Positions 1-8,058 of a DNA stretch of 64,000 nt are shown piece after piece; position 1 is the stretch's first letter; each line of letters begins with the position of its first letter. The DNA is from Salinimicrobium sediminilitoris. GTDB lineage: Bacteria; Bacteroidota; Bacteroidia; Flavobacteriales; Flavobacteriaceae. The translations under genes were made by a program, and so were the position numbers. Location of the stretch: NCBI RefSeq assembly GCF_020866905.1, contig NZ_JAIVCC010000005.1:484088-548087 (forward strand). Direction: 5' to 3'. The notes beneath the pieces were generated by a model that had not been told where the DNA came from, did no database searches, and saw nothing but the letters and a program-made list of their open reading frames with translations.

Positions 1-1
1 G

Positions 2-433
2 GCGAATTATGAGCAGGCCCGGGACCTGCTGCAGGACAGTTTTATAAAGATCTTTGAGAATATTCAACAGTATAGAGAAAAAGGCACTTTCGAAGGCTGG
101 ATGACCCGTATAGTGATCAACACGGCTATTAAAAAAAGCAAGAAGAACGGTATCCACCTTAGTATAACCGGGGATATTTTTGAAGAGATTGACGAAGAGC
201 TGGATGATGAAATTCTATCCCTTGATTTTTTGATAAAAATAATTCAGGAGTTGCCGGATGCTTACAGGCTTGTCTTCAACCTCTATGTAATGGAAGAATT
301 TTCTCATAAAGAAATTGCCCGAATGTTGGGTATATCCGAAGGAACTTCTAAATCCAATCTCGCCCGTGCCCGCATTAAGCTAAGAGAAAGTATCAAACGT
401 CATAAAATGACAAATTACCTGAAATCAATATGA
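2..433 (+). CDS. ECF-type RNA polymerase sigma factor, 5' truncated by the window edge
   Basis: The reading frame is already open at base 2 and runs to a TGA at 433, so the start lies outside the window. The first residues (DLLQDSFIKIFENIQQYR and following) match sigma-70 region 2, with the conserved GTFEGWMTRI stretch that ends it. Residues LPDAYRLVFNLYVMEEFSHK through EIARMLGISEGTSKSNLARA form region 4 with its helix-turn-helix. The internal ATG at 101 is not the start, because it would remove region 2. The stop overlaps the start of the next gene (ATGA), so the two are co-transcribed. ECF factors are usually controlled by a membrane-bound partner, and the next gene fits that role. Confidence 0.93.
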   Translation, partial: ANYEQARDLLQDSFIKIFENIQQYREKGTFEGWMTRIVINTAIKKSKKNGIHLSITGDIFEEIDEELDDEILSLDFLIKIIQELPDAYRLVFNLYVMEEFSHKEIARMLGISEGTSKSNLARARIKLRESIKRHKMTNYLKSI

Positions 434-1674
434 AAATGGGTAAGGACATCGACAGCATTTATCGGGATCGCTTTAAAGGAGCTAAAGTCCCGCCACCGGA
501 AGATTCCTGGGAAAATATCCTGTCCCAATTGCCTCAAAAAAGGGAAAAAAGAAAGCTCTTTCCTCTGTGGTTCCAAATTTCGGGAGTGGCTGCTGCTTTG
601 GCCCTCATCTTTGCTGCGTACCTGCAAAGCCCTACCTTATTTGATAAAAAGGATGATGTGGTTGTGACGCCTGTTACAAAAGAATTGAATATGATTCCTT
701 TGGATGCTTCAGAAACTTTTAATGAGGTGATGAGAGAATCGGAAATAATTCTTCAGGTTTTGATATTGCAAAATTGGCGGGCACAACATCAGGAAAACGA
801 CTATCAATTTGCTTCAGCAAGGGAGGAAAATTCGGAAAAGATAAATAATTCAAATGGTGATTTTTCAAATATCAGGCATGGAGAAGATGCCGAAATTGCT
901 AATGATAAGGAGGAGCCGGTGGAGGAAAATTTGGTAGCAGAAACAAATTCCGCAGGGGAATTATCTCCGGCAGTTGCATTAGTTCCAAAAGATGATCCCG
1001 ATGCTGTTACTCTTAAAAATGAAAGATCCGCCGAAAAATTTAAATTGACCACCAGGATTGCGCCTGTATATTTCAGTAATATGGGGAATGGTAATGCTTT
1101 GAATAATAGTTTTTCGCCAAAAGAGGCTTCGGGGCAAGTTACTTTTTCTTATGGGGTAAATGTTGCTTATAAGGTTTCCGAAAAGATCAATATCAGGTCT
1201 GGTCTTAATAAGGTGGATCTTGAGTATAATACCCGCGAGGTCTCGTTCAATGATGTAGCCGCTACTAATACTTTTGCCTCAAAAATGGCAGAAACAACGA
1301 CTCTTTCCTCTCCTTCAAATGGAACCTTAAGCCAAAAAATGGGCTTTTTAGAGGTGCCCCTGGAGGTGGAATATGTTCTTATAAATGAAAAATTTGCATT
1401 TGGAATTATTGGAGGTGGCAGTATATTATTTCTCGAAGAAAATGAGCTTTTACTTGACTTTCCGGATAATAAGGCCAATCTTGGGGAGACAAATAACATG
1501 AACAACCTTAGCTACACTACAAATCTTGGGCTTAGTATGGGTTATAATTTATCAAAACAGCTACAGTTAAGTTTGGAACCGGTGGTTAAATTTCAAATGA
1601 ACACTTTTAGGTCTAGCGAAGGACAAACTCCTTATTTCTTCGGGTTATATTCGGGATTTAGCTATAAATTTTAA
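430..1674 (+). CDS. Membrane-anchored protein with C-terminal outer-membrane beta-barrel-like domain, probable partner of the ECF sigma factor
   Basis: This 414-aa protein overlaps the sigma gene by four bases. Its N-terminus (IYRDRFKGAKVPPPEDSW) is the short cytoplasmic type seen in Bacteroidota anti-sigma-like proteins. It is followed by one membrane segment at about residues 47-66, an acidic low-complexity linker (about 110-200), and a C-terminal region of alternating hydrophobic strands that ends in FGLYSGFSYKF, a PorT-like barrel ending. Tethering the sigma factor is inferred from position and topology. No classical zinc-binding anti-sigma motif is visible. ATG at 430 or 436 are both possible starts. 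Confidence 0.75.
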   Translation: MKMGKDIDSIYRDRFKGAKVPPPEDSWENILSQLPQKREKRKLFPLWFQISGVAAALALIFAAYLQSPTLFDKKDDVVVTPVTKELNMIPLDASETFNEVMRESEIILQVLILQNWRAQHQENDYQFASAREENSEKINNSNGDFSNIRHGEDAEIANDKEEPVEENLVAETNSAGELSPAVALVPKDDPDAVTLKNERSAEKFKLTTRIAPVYFSNMGNGNALNNSFSPKEASGQVTFSYGVNVAYKVSEKINIRSGLNKVDLEYNTREVSFNDVAATNTFASKMAETTTLSSPSNGTLSQKMGFLEVPLEVEYVLINEKFAFGIIGGGSILFLEENELLLDFPDNKANLGETNNMNNLSYTTNLGLSMGYNLSKQLQLSLEPVVKFQMNTFRSSEGQTPYFFGLYSGFSYKF

Positions 1675-1701
1675 TTTTTCTGTATTCCTTTAAAGCCAAA
1701 C

Positions 1702-1723
1702 CTCTCAAAAATGGCATTTTTAT
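1702..1723 (+). repeat. Dispersed short palindromic repeat, copy 1
   Basis: CTCTCAAAAATGGCATTTTT. The core AAAAATGGCATTTTT is a near-perfect palindrome. It belongs to a family with consensus AGCTTCWAAAAWGSCATTTT that recurs in intergenic DNA of this window. This copy lies about 130 bases upstream of prs. Confidence 0.5.
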
Positions 1724-1817
1724 CGGTCTTATTTCTGAAGCCTGATTCATAGAGGTCTTTCCTTTTTTATTTCTGAAGAAAGTATTTTAGCCGGGCGTTT
1801 CCCCTGAAATTAATTTC

Positions 1818-1825
1818 TAAATTTG
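1818..1825 (+). promoter_or_regulatory. Bacteroidota -7 promoter box for prs
   Basis: TAAATTTG matches the TAnnTTTG -7 consensus of Bacteroidota and is followed by GCAGGG. The prs ATG is 26 bases downstream. No strong -33 TTTG is visible at the expected distance. Confidence 0.55.
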
Positions 1826-1851
1826 CAGGGCAACAACACAAACTACACACA

Positions 1852-2793
1852 ATGCCTGAAGTTAACACCGCAGCGAAAATTTTTTCCTGTAATCAAAGCC
1901 GGGACCTGGCCGAGAAAATTGCTGAATCCTATGGTTCAAAGCTGGGAAATGTTATTACCTCCACCTATAGTGACGGGGAATTTCAACCTTCCTTCGAGGA
2001 ATCTGTTAGAGGATCGAGAGTTTTTATCATTGGCTCAACTCACCCGGGATCAGACCACCTCATGGAACTGCTTCTTATGCTCGATGCTGCCAAAAGAGCG
2101 TCTGCAAGACATATCACAGCCGTAATTCCTTATTATGGATGGGCAAGGCAGGACAGAAAAGATAAGCCACGTGTGCCAATCGCGGCGAAACTTATAGCTA
2201 AAATGCTGGAGACTGCAGGAGCTACAAGGATCATCACCATGGATCTCCATGCAGATCAAATTCAGGGATTTTTCGAAAAACCCGTAGATCATCTGTTTGC
2301 TTCAACTGTTTTCCTTCCGTATTTACGTAGCCTTGAGCTGGAAAATCTTACAATTGCTTCCCCCGATATGGGGGGATCTAAAAGAGCATATGCTTACTCT
2401 AAAACTATGGAAAGCGATGTTGTGATCTGTTACAAACAAAGGGCTAAGGCAAATGTGATTTCCCACATGGAATTGATTGGGAATGTTGAAGGCCGTAATG
2501 TGGTACTTGTTGATGATATGGTTGATACCGCAGGAACCCTCACCAAAGCTGCAGATGTGATGATGGAAAGAGGTGCGCTTAGTGTAAGGGCAATATGTAC
2601 TCATCCCGTACTTTCGGGAGAAGCTTATGAACGCATCGAGAATTCTAAACTTTTAGAACTAATCGTTACCGATTCTATTCCGTTGAAAAAGAAGAGTAAG
2701 AAAATCCGCGTGGTCACCTGTGCCGATCTTTTTGCCGATGTTATGAACAGGGTTCATAACAACAGGTCAATAAGTTCAAAATTCATCATGTAA
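1852..2793 (+). CDS. prs: Ribose-phosphate pyrophosphokinase
   Basis: PRPP synthetase makes 5-phosphoribosyl-1-diphosphate from ribose-5-phosphate and ATP for purine, pyrimidine, histidine, tryptophan and NAD synthesis in the cytosol. The 313-aa length is normal for class I enzymes. Visible family marks are the flexible-loop/ATP region YYGWARQDRK, the metal site DLHADQIQGFF and the PRPP-binding loop VVLVDDMVDTAGT. The start is the ATG at 1852, with MPEVNTAAKIFSC leading directly into the first strand. It has its own promoter box and is followed by rplY, an arrangement common in Flavobacteriia. Nothing unusual is seen. Confidence 0.97.
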   Translation: MPEVNTAAKIFSCNQSRDLAEKIAESYGSKLGNVITSTYSDGEFQPSFEESVRGSRVFIIGSTHPGSDHLMELLLMLDAAKRASARHITAVIPYYGWARQDRKDKPRVPIAAKLIAKMLETAGATRIITMDLHADQIQGFFEKPVDHLFASTVFLPYLRSLELENLTIASPDMGGSKRAYAYSKTMESDVVICYKQRAKANVISHMELIGNVEGRNVVLVDDMVDTAGTLTKAADVMMERGALSVRAICTHPVLSGEAYERIENSKLLELIVTDSIPLKKKSKKIRVVTCADLFADVMNRVHNNRSISSKFIM

Positions 2794-2873
2794 GCTGAAG
2801 TGAGAATTTAGAGGTTAGATTTTAGAAGTTATAAGTATCAGGTAGATAAAATTGTTGTCTGGATTGAATCTGA

Positions 2874-2895
2874 AGCTTCAAAAATGCCATTTTTA
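2874..2895 (+). repeat. Dispersed short palindromic repeat, copy 2
   Basis: AGCTTCAAAAATGCCATTTT with the same palindromic core as copy 1. It lies about 80 bases downstream of prs and about 80 bases upstream of rplY. Confidence 0.5.
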
Positions 2896-2947
2896 TTCTC
2901 TTTAAAATAATTAGGCTTCAGGCTTTTAATAGCTGAAAAAAAAGATT

Positions 2948-2955
2948 TACTTTTG
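2948..2955 (+). promoter_or_regulatory. Bacteroidota -7 promoter box for rplY
   Basis: TACTTTTG followed by CAG fits the TAnnTTTG consensus, 20 bases before the rplY ATG. This gives rplY a short leader of its own. Confidence 0.55.
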
Positions 2956-2974
2956 CAGCCTAAAATTTTTAACA

Positions 2975-3607
2975 ATGAAATCAATTACGATCAACGGATC
3001 TAAAAGAGAAAGCGTAGGCAAGAAAGCTACAAAAGCCTTACGTAATGCTGGACAGGTTCCTTGCGTATTATACGGGGGAGACGAGCCATTACATTTTGCA
3101 GCAGATGAGATTGCCTTTAAAAGCCTTGTATACACACCAGATGTGCATACAGTGGAAATTAAATTAAAAGGTGGTGAGAAATTTAACGCTGTACTACAGG
3201 ACATCCAGTTCCACCCTGTAACAGATGCAATTTTGCATATCGATTTCTACCAGATCTTTGAAGACAAAGAAATTTCTATGGAAATTCCGGTTCACACTAC
3301 TGGAGTTGCCCGTGGGGTGAAAAATGGTGGGGTATTGAGATTCAACCTGCGCCGAATGAGAGTGAAAGGTCTTCCAGGAAATCTTCCAGATTTTATTGAA
3401 GCAGATATCACGCCACTTAAGATTGGTAACAAACTTTATGTTACTGCTCTTAAAAGTGAAGAATTTAAGATCATGCACCCTGATAATACTGTTGTTTGCC
3501 AGGTTAGAACTTCTCGTAACGTTATCGCCGATACCGAAGATGAAGAGGAAGAAGTTGCTGCAGATGAAGTGCCTGCAACAGAAGTTGACGAAAACGAAAA
3601 CGCATAG
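2975..3607 (+). CDS. rplY: 50S ribosomal protein L25/general stress protein Ctc
   Basis: Binds 5S rRNA in the large ribosomal subunit. The 210-aa protein is the long (CTC/TL5) form: an N-terminal L25 domain (residues 1-95, with [20 protein letters not shown] and PCVLYGG), then the second TL5-type beta domain (about 96-185), and a strongly acidic C-terminal tail ([11 protein letters not shown]). ATG at 2975 directly precedes the conserved start of the fold. A rho-independent terminator follows 27 bases after the stop. The pair prs-rplY followed by pth is a recurrent order in this family of bacteria. Confidence 0.96.
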   Translation: MKSITINGSKRESVGKKATKALRNAGQVPCVLYGGDEPLHFAADEIAFKSLVYTPDVHTVEIKLKGGEKFNAVLQDIQFHPVTDAILHIDFYQIFEDKEISMEIPVHTTGVARGVKNGGVLRFNLRRMRVKGLPGNLPDFIEADITPLKIGNKLYVTALKSEEFKIMHPDNTVVCQVRTSRNVIADTEDEEEEVAADEVPATEVDENENA

Positions 3608-3633
3608 ATTTATAAAATCTTATTCAAAAGATA

Positions 3634-3667
3634 AAGCATCCCTTATTAGGGATGCTTTTTTTATTTT
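3634..3667 (+). terminator. Rho-independent terminator after rplY
   Basis: Stem AAGCATCCC (3634-3642) pairs with GGGATGCTT (3649-3657) across a six-base loop and is followed by a run of T with one A. It also decides the pth start, because the upstream ATG at 3652 falls inside this hairpin. Confidence 0.85.
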
Positions 3668-3684
3668 TACCAAAAAAGAAATCT

Positions 3685-4320
3685 ATGCTCTCGTTCTTTG
3701 GTAGGATTTGGACTAAAAAACCTAAAGAAGATTCTAAAGAAGAAATTCCCCCTATGAAAAAATTTCTCATTGTTGGGCTGGGAAATATTGGCCCAAAATA
3801 TCATAACACCCGTCACAATATTGGATTTAAAGTTCTTGACTTCCTGGCAGAAAAGGAAGGCCTAACCTTCGAATCTCAAAAACTTGGTGATGTAGCAACC
3901 TACAAATTTAAAGGCCGCAGCTTTATTCTGCTTAAACCCTCCACCTATATGAACCTTAGTGGAAAAGCAGTAAATTACTGGCTGCAAAAAGAAAAGGTGC
4001 CGCTGGAGCATTTGCTGGTAATTACAGATGACCTCAATCTCGGGTTTGGGACTATAAGAATTAAAACCAAAGGCAGCGACGGCGGGCATAACGGCTTGAA
4101 AGATATACAGGCGCAATTGGGAACGACAAATTATAATCGTTTTCGTTTTGGGATAAGCGATGAGTTTTCAAAGGGGAGGCAGGTAGATTACGTGCTGGGG
4201 GAATGGGATGAAGAGGAAGCAAAGAAACTGCCCGAAAGACTGGAGAAATCGGCCGAAGTTATCAGGTCCTTTGGTACAGCAGGCATGAACAACACAATGA
4301 ATACCTTTAACGGGAAATAG
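3685..4320 (+). CDS. pth: Peptidyl-tRNA hydrolase
   Basis: Cleaves peptidyl-tRNA released from stalled ribosomes and recycles the tRNA. The family core begins with KFLIVGLGNIGPKYHNTRHN (catalytic His in the TRHN motif), followed by STYMNLSG and the DDLNLGFG and KGSDGGHNGLKDI segments. I use the ATG at 3685 (MLSFFGRIWTKK), which gives a 23-residue basic leader before the core; related Flavobacteriia carry a similar leader. The ATG at 3754, exactly at the core, is the alternative. The ATG at 3652 is rejected because it is in the rplY terminator. ribF follows after eight bases. Confidence 0.95.
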   Translation: MLSFFGRIWTKKPKEDSKEEIPPMKKFLIVGLGNIGPKYHNTRHNIGFKVLDFLAEKEGLTFESQKLGDVATYKFKGRSFILLKPSTYMNLSGKAVNYWLQKEKVPLEHLLVITDDLNLGFGTIRIKTKGSDGGHNGLKDIQAQLGTTNYNRFRFGISDEFSKGRQVDYVLGEWDEEEAKKLPERLEKSAEVIRSFGTAGMNNTMNTFNGK

Positions 4321-4328
4321 AAGTAGTC

Positions 4329-5267
4329 TTGAAAGAACACAAAGGAGCACATGCTTTTAACAGCGATCATCATACAGTAGTCACTATAGGTACTTTTGAC
4401 GGGGTGCACATTGGGCATCAAAAGATCATTGAAAGGCTGGTAAATACTGCCAGGGCAGGAAATCTTGAATCGGCTATCCTTACATTTTTCCCTCATCCCC
4501 GCATGGTGTTACAAAAAGATGCAGGTATAAAACTGATCAATACTATTGAGGAGCGAAAGGAGATCCTGGAGAAAAGCGGTATAGACCATTTGATCATTCA
4601 TCCCTTCACTCAACAATTCTCACGCCTTTCGGCGCGGGAGTTTGTGCGGGATATTCTTGTAAATAAATTAAAAGCCAGAAAGGTCATAATAGGGTACGAC
4701 CACCGCTTTGGGCGAAATAGAACTGCAGACATCAATGATCTGCGTGAATTTGGAAGAGAATATGATTTTGAAGTAGAGGAAATTTCAAAACAGGATGTGG
4801 AAGACGTAGCCGTAAGCTCTACTAAAATAAGGAAAGCACTTTTAGAAGGTAGGGTAGAAAAGGCGAATCAATATTTAAGCTATCCTTTTGCACTTGCCGG
4901 TACTGTTGTAAAGGGCAAAGGTCTTGGGAAAGAATTCAGTTATCCCACCGCCAATCTTCACATTAATGAAAACTATAAATTAATTCCCAAAAACGGGGTA
5001 TACGTAGTTCGGTCGGTTATTGACGGGAAAGTAGTTTTTGGGATGATGAACATAGGAACCAATCCCACTGTTGGAGGTACCGAGAAAACTGTTGAAACTT
5101 ACTTTTTCGATCTCGATAAAGATCTTTACGGGGAATATCTCTCCATTGAGCTTCTCACACGGATTAGAGATGAAAAGAAATTTGACACCATTGAAGCCTT
5201 GAAGCGGGCGATGAAGCAGGATGAGGCTTTTAGCTTTCAATATATTCGGGATAATTATGCTAAATAA
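4329..5267 (+). CDS. ribF: Bifunctional riboflavin kinase/FAD synthetase
   Basis: Phosphorylates riboflavin to FMN and adenylates FMN to FAD. The N-terminal FAD synthetase domain (about 1-180) shows VVTIGTFDGVHIGHQKII, with the nucleotidyl-transferase HxGH, and later EISSTK-like DVAVSSTKIRKAL. The C-terminal riboflavin kinase domain (about 185-310) shows GTVVKGKGLGKEFSYPTANL and GMMNIGTNPTV. The start is TTG at 4329; no ATG or GTG occurs in frame before the core. At 312 aa it has normal length. Its last 11 bases overlap the next gene. Confidence 0.95.
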   Translation: MKEHKGAHAFNSDHHTVVTIGTFDGVHIGHQKIIERLVNTARAGNLESAILTFFPHPRMVLQKDAGIKLINTIEERKEILEKSGIDHLIIHPFTQQFSRLSAREFVRDILVNKLKARKVIIGYDHRFGRNRTADINDLREFGREYDFEVEEISKQDVEDVAVSSTKIRKALLEGRVEKANQYLSYPFALAGTVVKGKGLGKEFSYPTANLHINENYKLIPKNGVYVVRSVIDGKVVFGMMNIGTNPTVGGTEKTVETYFFDLDKDLYGEYLSIELLTRIRDEKKFDTIEALKRAMKQDEAFSFQYIRDNYAK

Positions 5268-6576
5268 ATGGCTCTTCACCCGAATAGATAATTCTGCACT
5301 TATTGTGTTCAGGATTCTCTTTGGGTTGTTGCTTGCCATTGAGGCTATTGGAGCCATTTTTACCGGCTGGGTAAAACGGGCTTTTATTGAGCCGGATTTC
5401 ACTTTTAATTTTATAGGATTTAATTTTCTGCAGCCTCTGCCGGGTAACGGGATGCTGTGGTATTACGCAATTATGGGTCTATTTGGCATCTTTGTGATGC
5501 TGGGGTACAAGTACAGGCTAAGTATTTTCATGTACACCATTATGTGGGCTGCGGTTTACCTGATGCAAAAATCCTCCTACAATAATCATTATTATCTTTT
5601 AATGCTGTTGTGTTTCCTCATGATCCTGCTTCCTGCGCACAGGTATGCATCGATTGATGTCTGGAAAAAACCGGAATTAAAAAAGTTAAGCATGCCAAGC
5701 TGGGTCTGGATATTGCTTGTGGTGCAAATGACCATTGTGTACACCTATGCAGCTGTAGCCAAGATCTACCCCGACTGGTTTGATGCTACCCTGCCGGGAA
5801 TATTAATGTCTGCAAGAAGGGATTACTGGCTTATTGGGGATTTCCTTCAGCAAACCTGGGTTCATTATACCATTGCCTGGTTCGGATTTTTATTTGACCT
5901 CTTGATCATTCCACTACTGCTCTGGAAAAGAACACGAATTTTCGCATTTTTGGCAGCTGTGTTTTTTCACCTCTTCAACAGTCTTATTTTCCACATTGGG
6001 ATATTTCCCTACCTGGCCCTCGCCTTTACCATCTTCTTTTTTCCAACTGAAAAAATTAACCGCATTTTTCTTCGGAAGAAACCTCACTATTCAGGGAACG
6101 AAGTTGAGGTGCCGGAATATAAAACGCCGCTTTTGGTCTTTTTCGGTATCTGGTTCGTTGTGCAGCTGGCTTTACCCGTGCGGCACTGGTTCTTTAAAGA
6201 TGATGTTTTATGGACAGAAGAGGGACATCGTCTTAGCTGGCGCATGATGTTGAGGTCAAAGGCCGGGAGGATACAGTTTAAGGTGGTGGACAAAGCCAGG
6301 CCGCAGGATACAATTTTTGTCCAAACAAGCCGGTACCTTTCCCCTAAACAGCAGCGGGCGGTATCCACAAAACCCGATATGATCTGGCAGTTTTCCCAGC
6401 GCCTCGAAGAAGAGTTTGAACTTACGGGGAAGGAGGTAGAGATCTATGTTGACAGTAAGGTGAGCGTTAATGGCAGGCCTTACCAACCTTTTATAGATCC
6501 AAAGGTTGACCTGGCAGCAAAGAAATGGAATCATTTTGGACATCATGACTGGATTTTACCGTCCTCGATTGAATAA
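5257..6576 (+). CDS. HTTM domain membrane protein (vitamin K-dependent gamma-carboxylase-like)
   Basis: A 439-aa integral membrane protein with roughly eight hydrophobic segments in the first 300 residues and a soluble C-terminal part. NSALIVFRILFGLLLAIEAI, the YLMQKSSYNNHYYL region and HRYASIDVWKK are typical of bacterial HTTM proteins, which resemble the membrane half of gamma-glutamyl carboxylase. Whether bacterial members carboxylate anything is not established. The start is the ATG at 5257, overlapping the end of ribF by 11 bases and suggesting translational coupling; the upstream ATG at 5221 would lie deeper inside ribF. Confidence 0.85.
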   Translation: MLNKWLFTRIDNSALIVFRILFGLLLAIEAIGAIFTGWVKRAFIEPDFTFNFIGFNFLQPLPGNGMLWYYAIMGLFGIFVMLGYKYRLSIFMYTIMWAAVYLMQKSSYNNHYYLLMLLCFLMILLPAHRYASIDVWKKPELKKLSMPSWVWILLVVQMTIVYTYAAVAKIYPDWFDATLPGILMSARRDYWLIGDFLQQTWVHYTIAWFGFLFDLLIIPLLLWKRTRIFAFLAAVFFHLFNSLIFHIGIFPYLALAFTIFFFPTEKINRIFLRKKPHYSGNEVEVPEYKTPLLVFFGIWFVVQLALPVRHWFFKDDVLWTEEGHRLSWRMMLRSKAGRIQFKVVDKARPQDTIFVQTSRYLSPKQQRAVSTKPDMIWQFSQRLEEEFELTGKEVEIYVDSKVSVNGRPYQPFIDPKVDLAAKKWNHFGHHDWILPSSIE

Positions 6577-6593
6577 TGTTATAAGGCTTTTGC

Positions 6594-6601
6594 TATTTTT
6601 G
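6594..6601 (+). promoter_or_regulatory. Bacteroidota -7 promoter box for serS
   Basis: TATTTTTG, with a TTG 22 bases upstream that could serve as the -33 element. It lies 50 bases before the serS ATG. Confidence 0.45.
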
Positions 6602-6651
6602 TTCCTTTACCCTTGAAATGCCATTACGGCAAATCTTCAAAAACCAATATT

Positions 6652-7923
6652 ATGTTACAGGTAGCCAATATCAGGGCGAATAAAGAGGCGTACTTAAAGG
6701 CCTTAAAAAAGAGAAATTTTGATGCTGAAGAAGTTTTTTCTGAAGTGCTTGATTTGGATGAGACACGTCGTTCTACCCAGGCCGAGCTGGATGAAAAATT
6801 AGCCGAATCCAATCGTCTTTCAAAAGAAATTGGAATGCTCTTCAAGACAGGAGAGCACCTGAAGGCAAATCAACTGAAACAACAAACTTCAGAACTTAAG
6901 GAGTCTACCAAAGAACTTTCAGAAAAGCTTGCGGCTACAACCATGGCTCTTAATCGGGTCCTGTATAACATTCCTAATATCCCAAACGACCTTGTTCCTG
7001 CAGGAACTTCAGAAGAAGATAATGTTGAGGTCTATAAAGAAGGGGAAGTGCCGCAACTGGCTACAGATGCACTGCCGCACTGGGAGCTGGCAAAGAAATA
7101 CGATATTATAGATTTTGAACTTGGAAACAAGATCACCGGTGCCGGGTTTCCGGTTTACAAAGGAAAAGGAGCCCGCTTGCAAAGAGCGCTTATTTCTTAC
7201 TTTTTAGATAAGAATGTAGGCGCAGGATATACCGAGTTCCAGATGCCGCTTATGGTGAATGAGGCTTCAGGATATGGCACAGGTCAGCTGCCCGATAAAG
7301 AAGGGCAAATGTATCATGTCACCGAAGATAACCTTTATCTTATTCCAACTGCCGAGGTGCCTATCACCAACATGTTTAGGGATGATATGTTATCTGAAAA
7401 TGATTTGCCTATCGCCTGTACAGGCTACACTCCTTGCTTTAGAAGAGAAGCCGGATCTTACGGGGCACACGTTCGCGGCCTTAACCGCCTGCACCAGTTT
7501 GATAAAGTGGAGATCGTAAGAATTGAAAAACCCGAAAATTCTTATGCAGCCCTGGATAAAATGGTGGAGCAGATCAAGGATATCCTTAGAGATTTAAAAT
7601 TGCCTTACAGGATCCTTAGGTTGTGTGGAGGTGACCTTGGGTTTACCTCGTCACTAACTTATGATTTTGAAGTATTTTCAACAGCACAGGACAGGTGGCT
7701 GGAGATTAGTTCCTGTTCGAACTTCGAAACCTTCCAGGCCAATAGATTAAAACTTAGGTATAAGTCGGCCGATGGTTCAAAGCAGCTGGCTCATACTTTG
7801 AATGGTAGTGCCCTTGCTTTGCCTCGCGTCCTGGCAGGAATTCTTGAAAATTACCAGACACCGGCAGGGATAAAAGTACCCGATGTACTCGTGCCTTATA
7901 CCGGTTTCGATTTGATAGATTAA
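6652..7923 (+). CDS. serS: Seryl-tRNA synthetase
   Basis: Charges tRNA-Ser with serine; class II synthetase. The 423-aa protein has the N-terminal tRNA-binding helical arm (about 30-110, rich in KELSEK-type coiled coil), the motif 2 region FRREAGSYGAHVRGLNRLHQ and motif 3 NGSALALPRVLAGILENYQ. TAEVP (serine and ATP site) is present. The ATG at 6652 starts MLQVANIRANKE, the usual beginning. A longer frame from 6613 has no family support. A strong terminator follows. Confidence 0.97.
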   Translation: MLQVANIRANKEAYLKALKKRNFDAEEVFSEVLDLDETRRSTQAELDEKLAESNRLSKEIGMLFKTGEHLKANQLKQQTSELKESTKELSEKLAATTMALNRVLYNIPNIPNDLVPAGTSEEDNVEVYKEGEVPQLATDALPHWELAKKYDIIDFELGNKITGAGFPVYKGKGARLQRALISYFLDKNVGAGYTEFQMPLMVNEASGYGTGQLPDKEGQMYHVTEDNLYLIPTAEVPITNMFRDDMLSENDLPIACTGYTPCFRREAGSYGAHVRGLNRLHQFDKVEIVRIEKPENSYAALDKMVEQIKDILRDLKLPYRILRLCGGDLGFTSSLTYDFEVFSTAQDRWLEISSCSNFETFQANRLKLRYKSADGSKQLAHTLNGSALALPRVLAGILENYQTPAGIKVPDVLVPYTGFDLID

Positions 7924-7949
7924 TTAATTTTTTTGAATAAACTTTAAAG

Positions 7950-7982
7950 CCTCACAGGTTTCCAGACCTGTGAGGTTTTTTC
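7950..7982 (+). terminator. Rho-independent terminator after serS
   Basis: CCTCACAGGT (7950-7959) pairs with ACCTGTGAGG (7966-7975) across six bases and is followed by TTTTTTCTTTT. Confidence 0.9.
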
Positions 7983-8010
7983 TTTTCAACAGAATAAGAT
8001 CCTCACTTTC

Positions 8011-8032
8011 AGCTTCTAAAAAGGCAATTTAA
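8011..8032 (+). repeat. Dispersed short palindromic repeat, copy 3
   Basis: AGCTTCTAAAAAGGCAATTT, a diverged member of the AGCTTCWAAAAWGSCATTTT family, 27 bases before the TPR gene. Confidence 0.45.
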
Positions 8033-8058
8033 AGTATATTTACTTAAAACAGTTGCAG

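Noticed and set aside
3652-3684. Upstream ATG extending pth
   Set aside because: It lies in the rplY terminator hairpin and adds residues with no family match.
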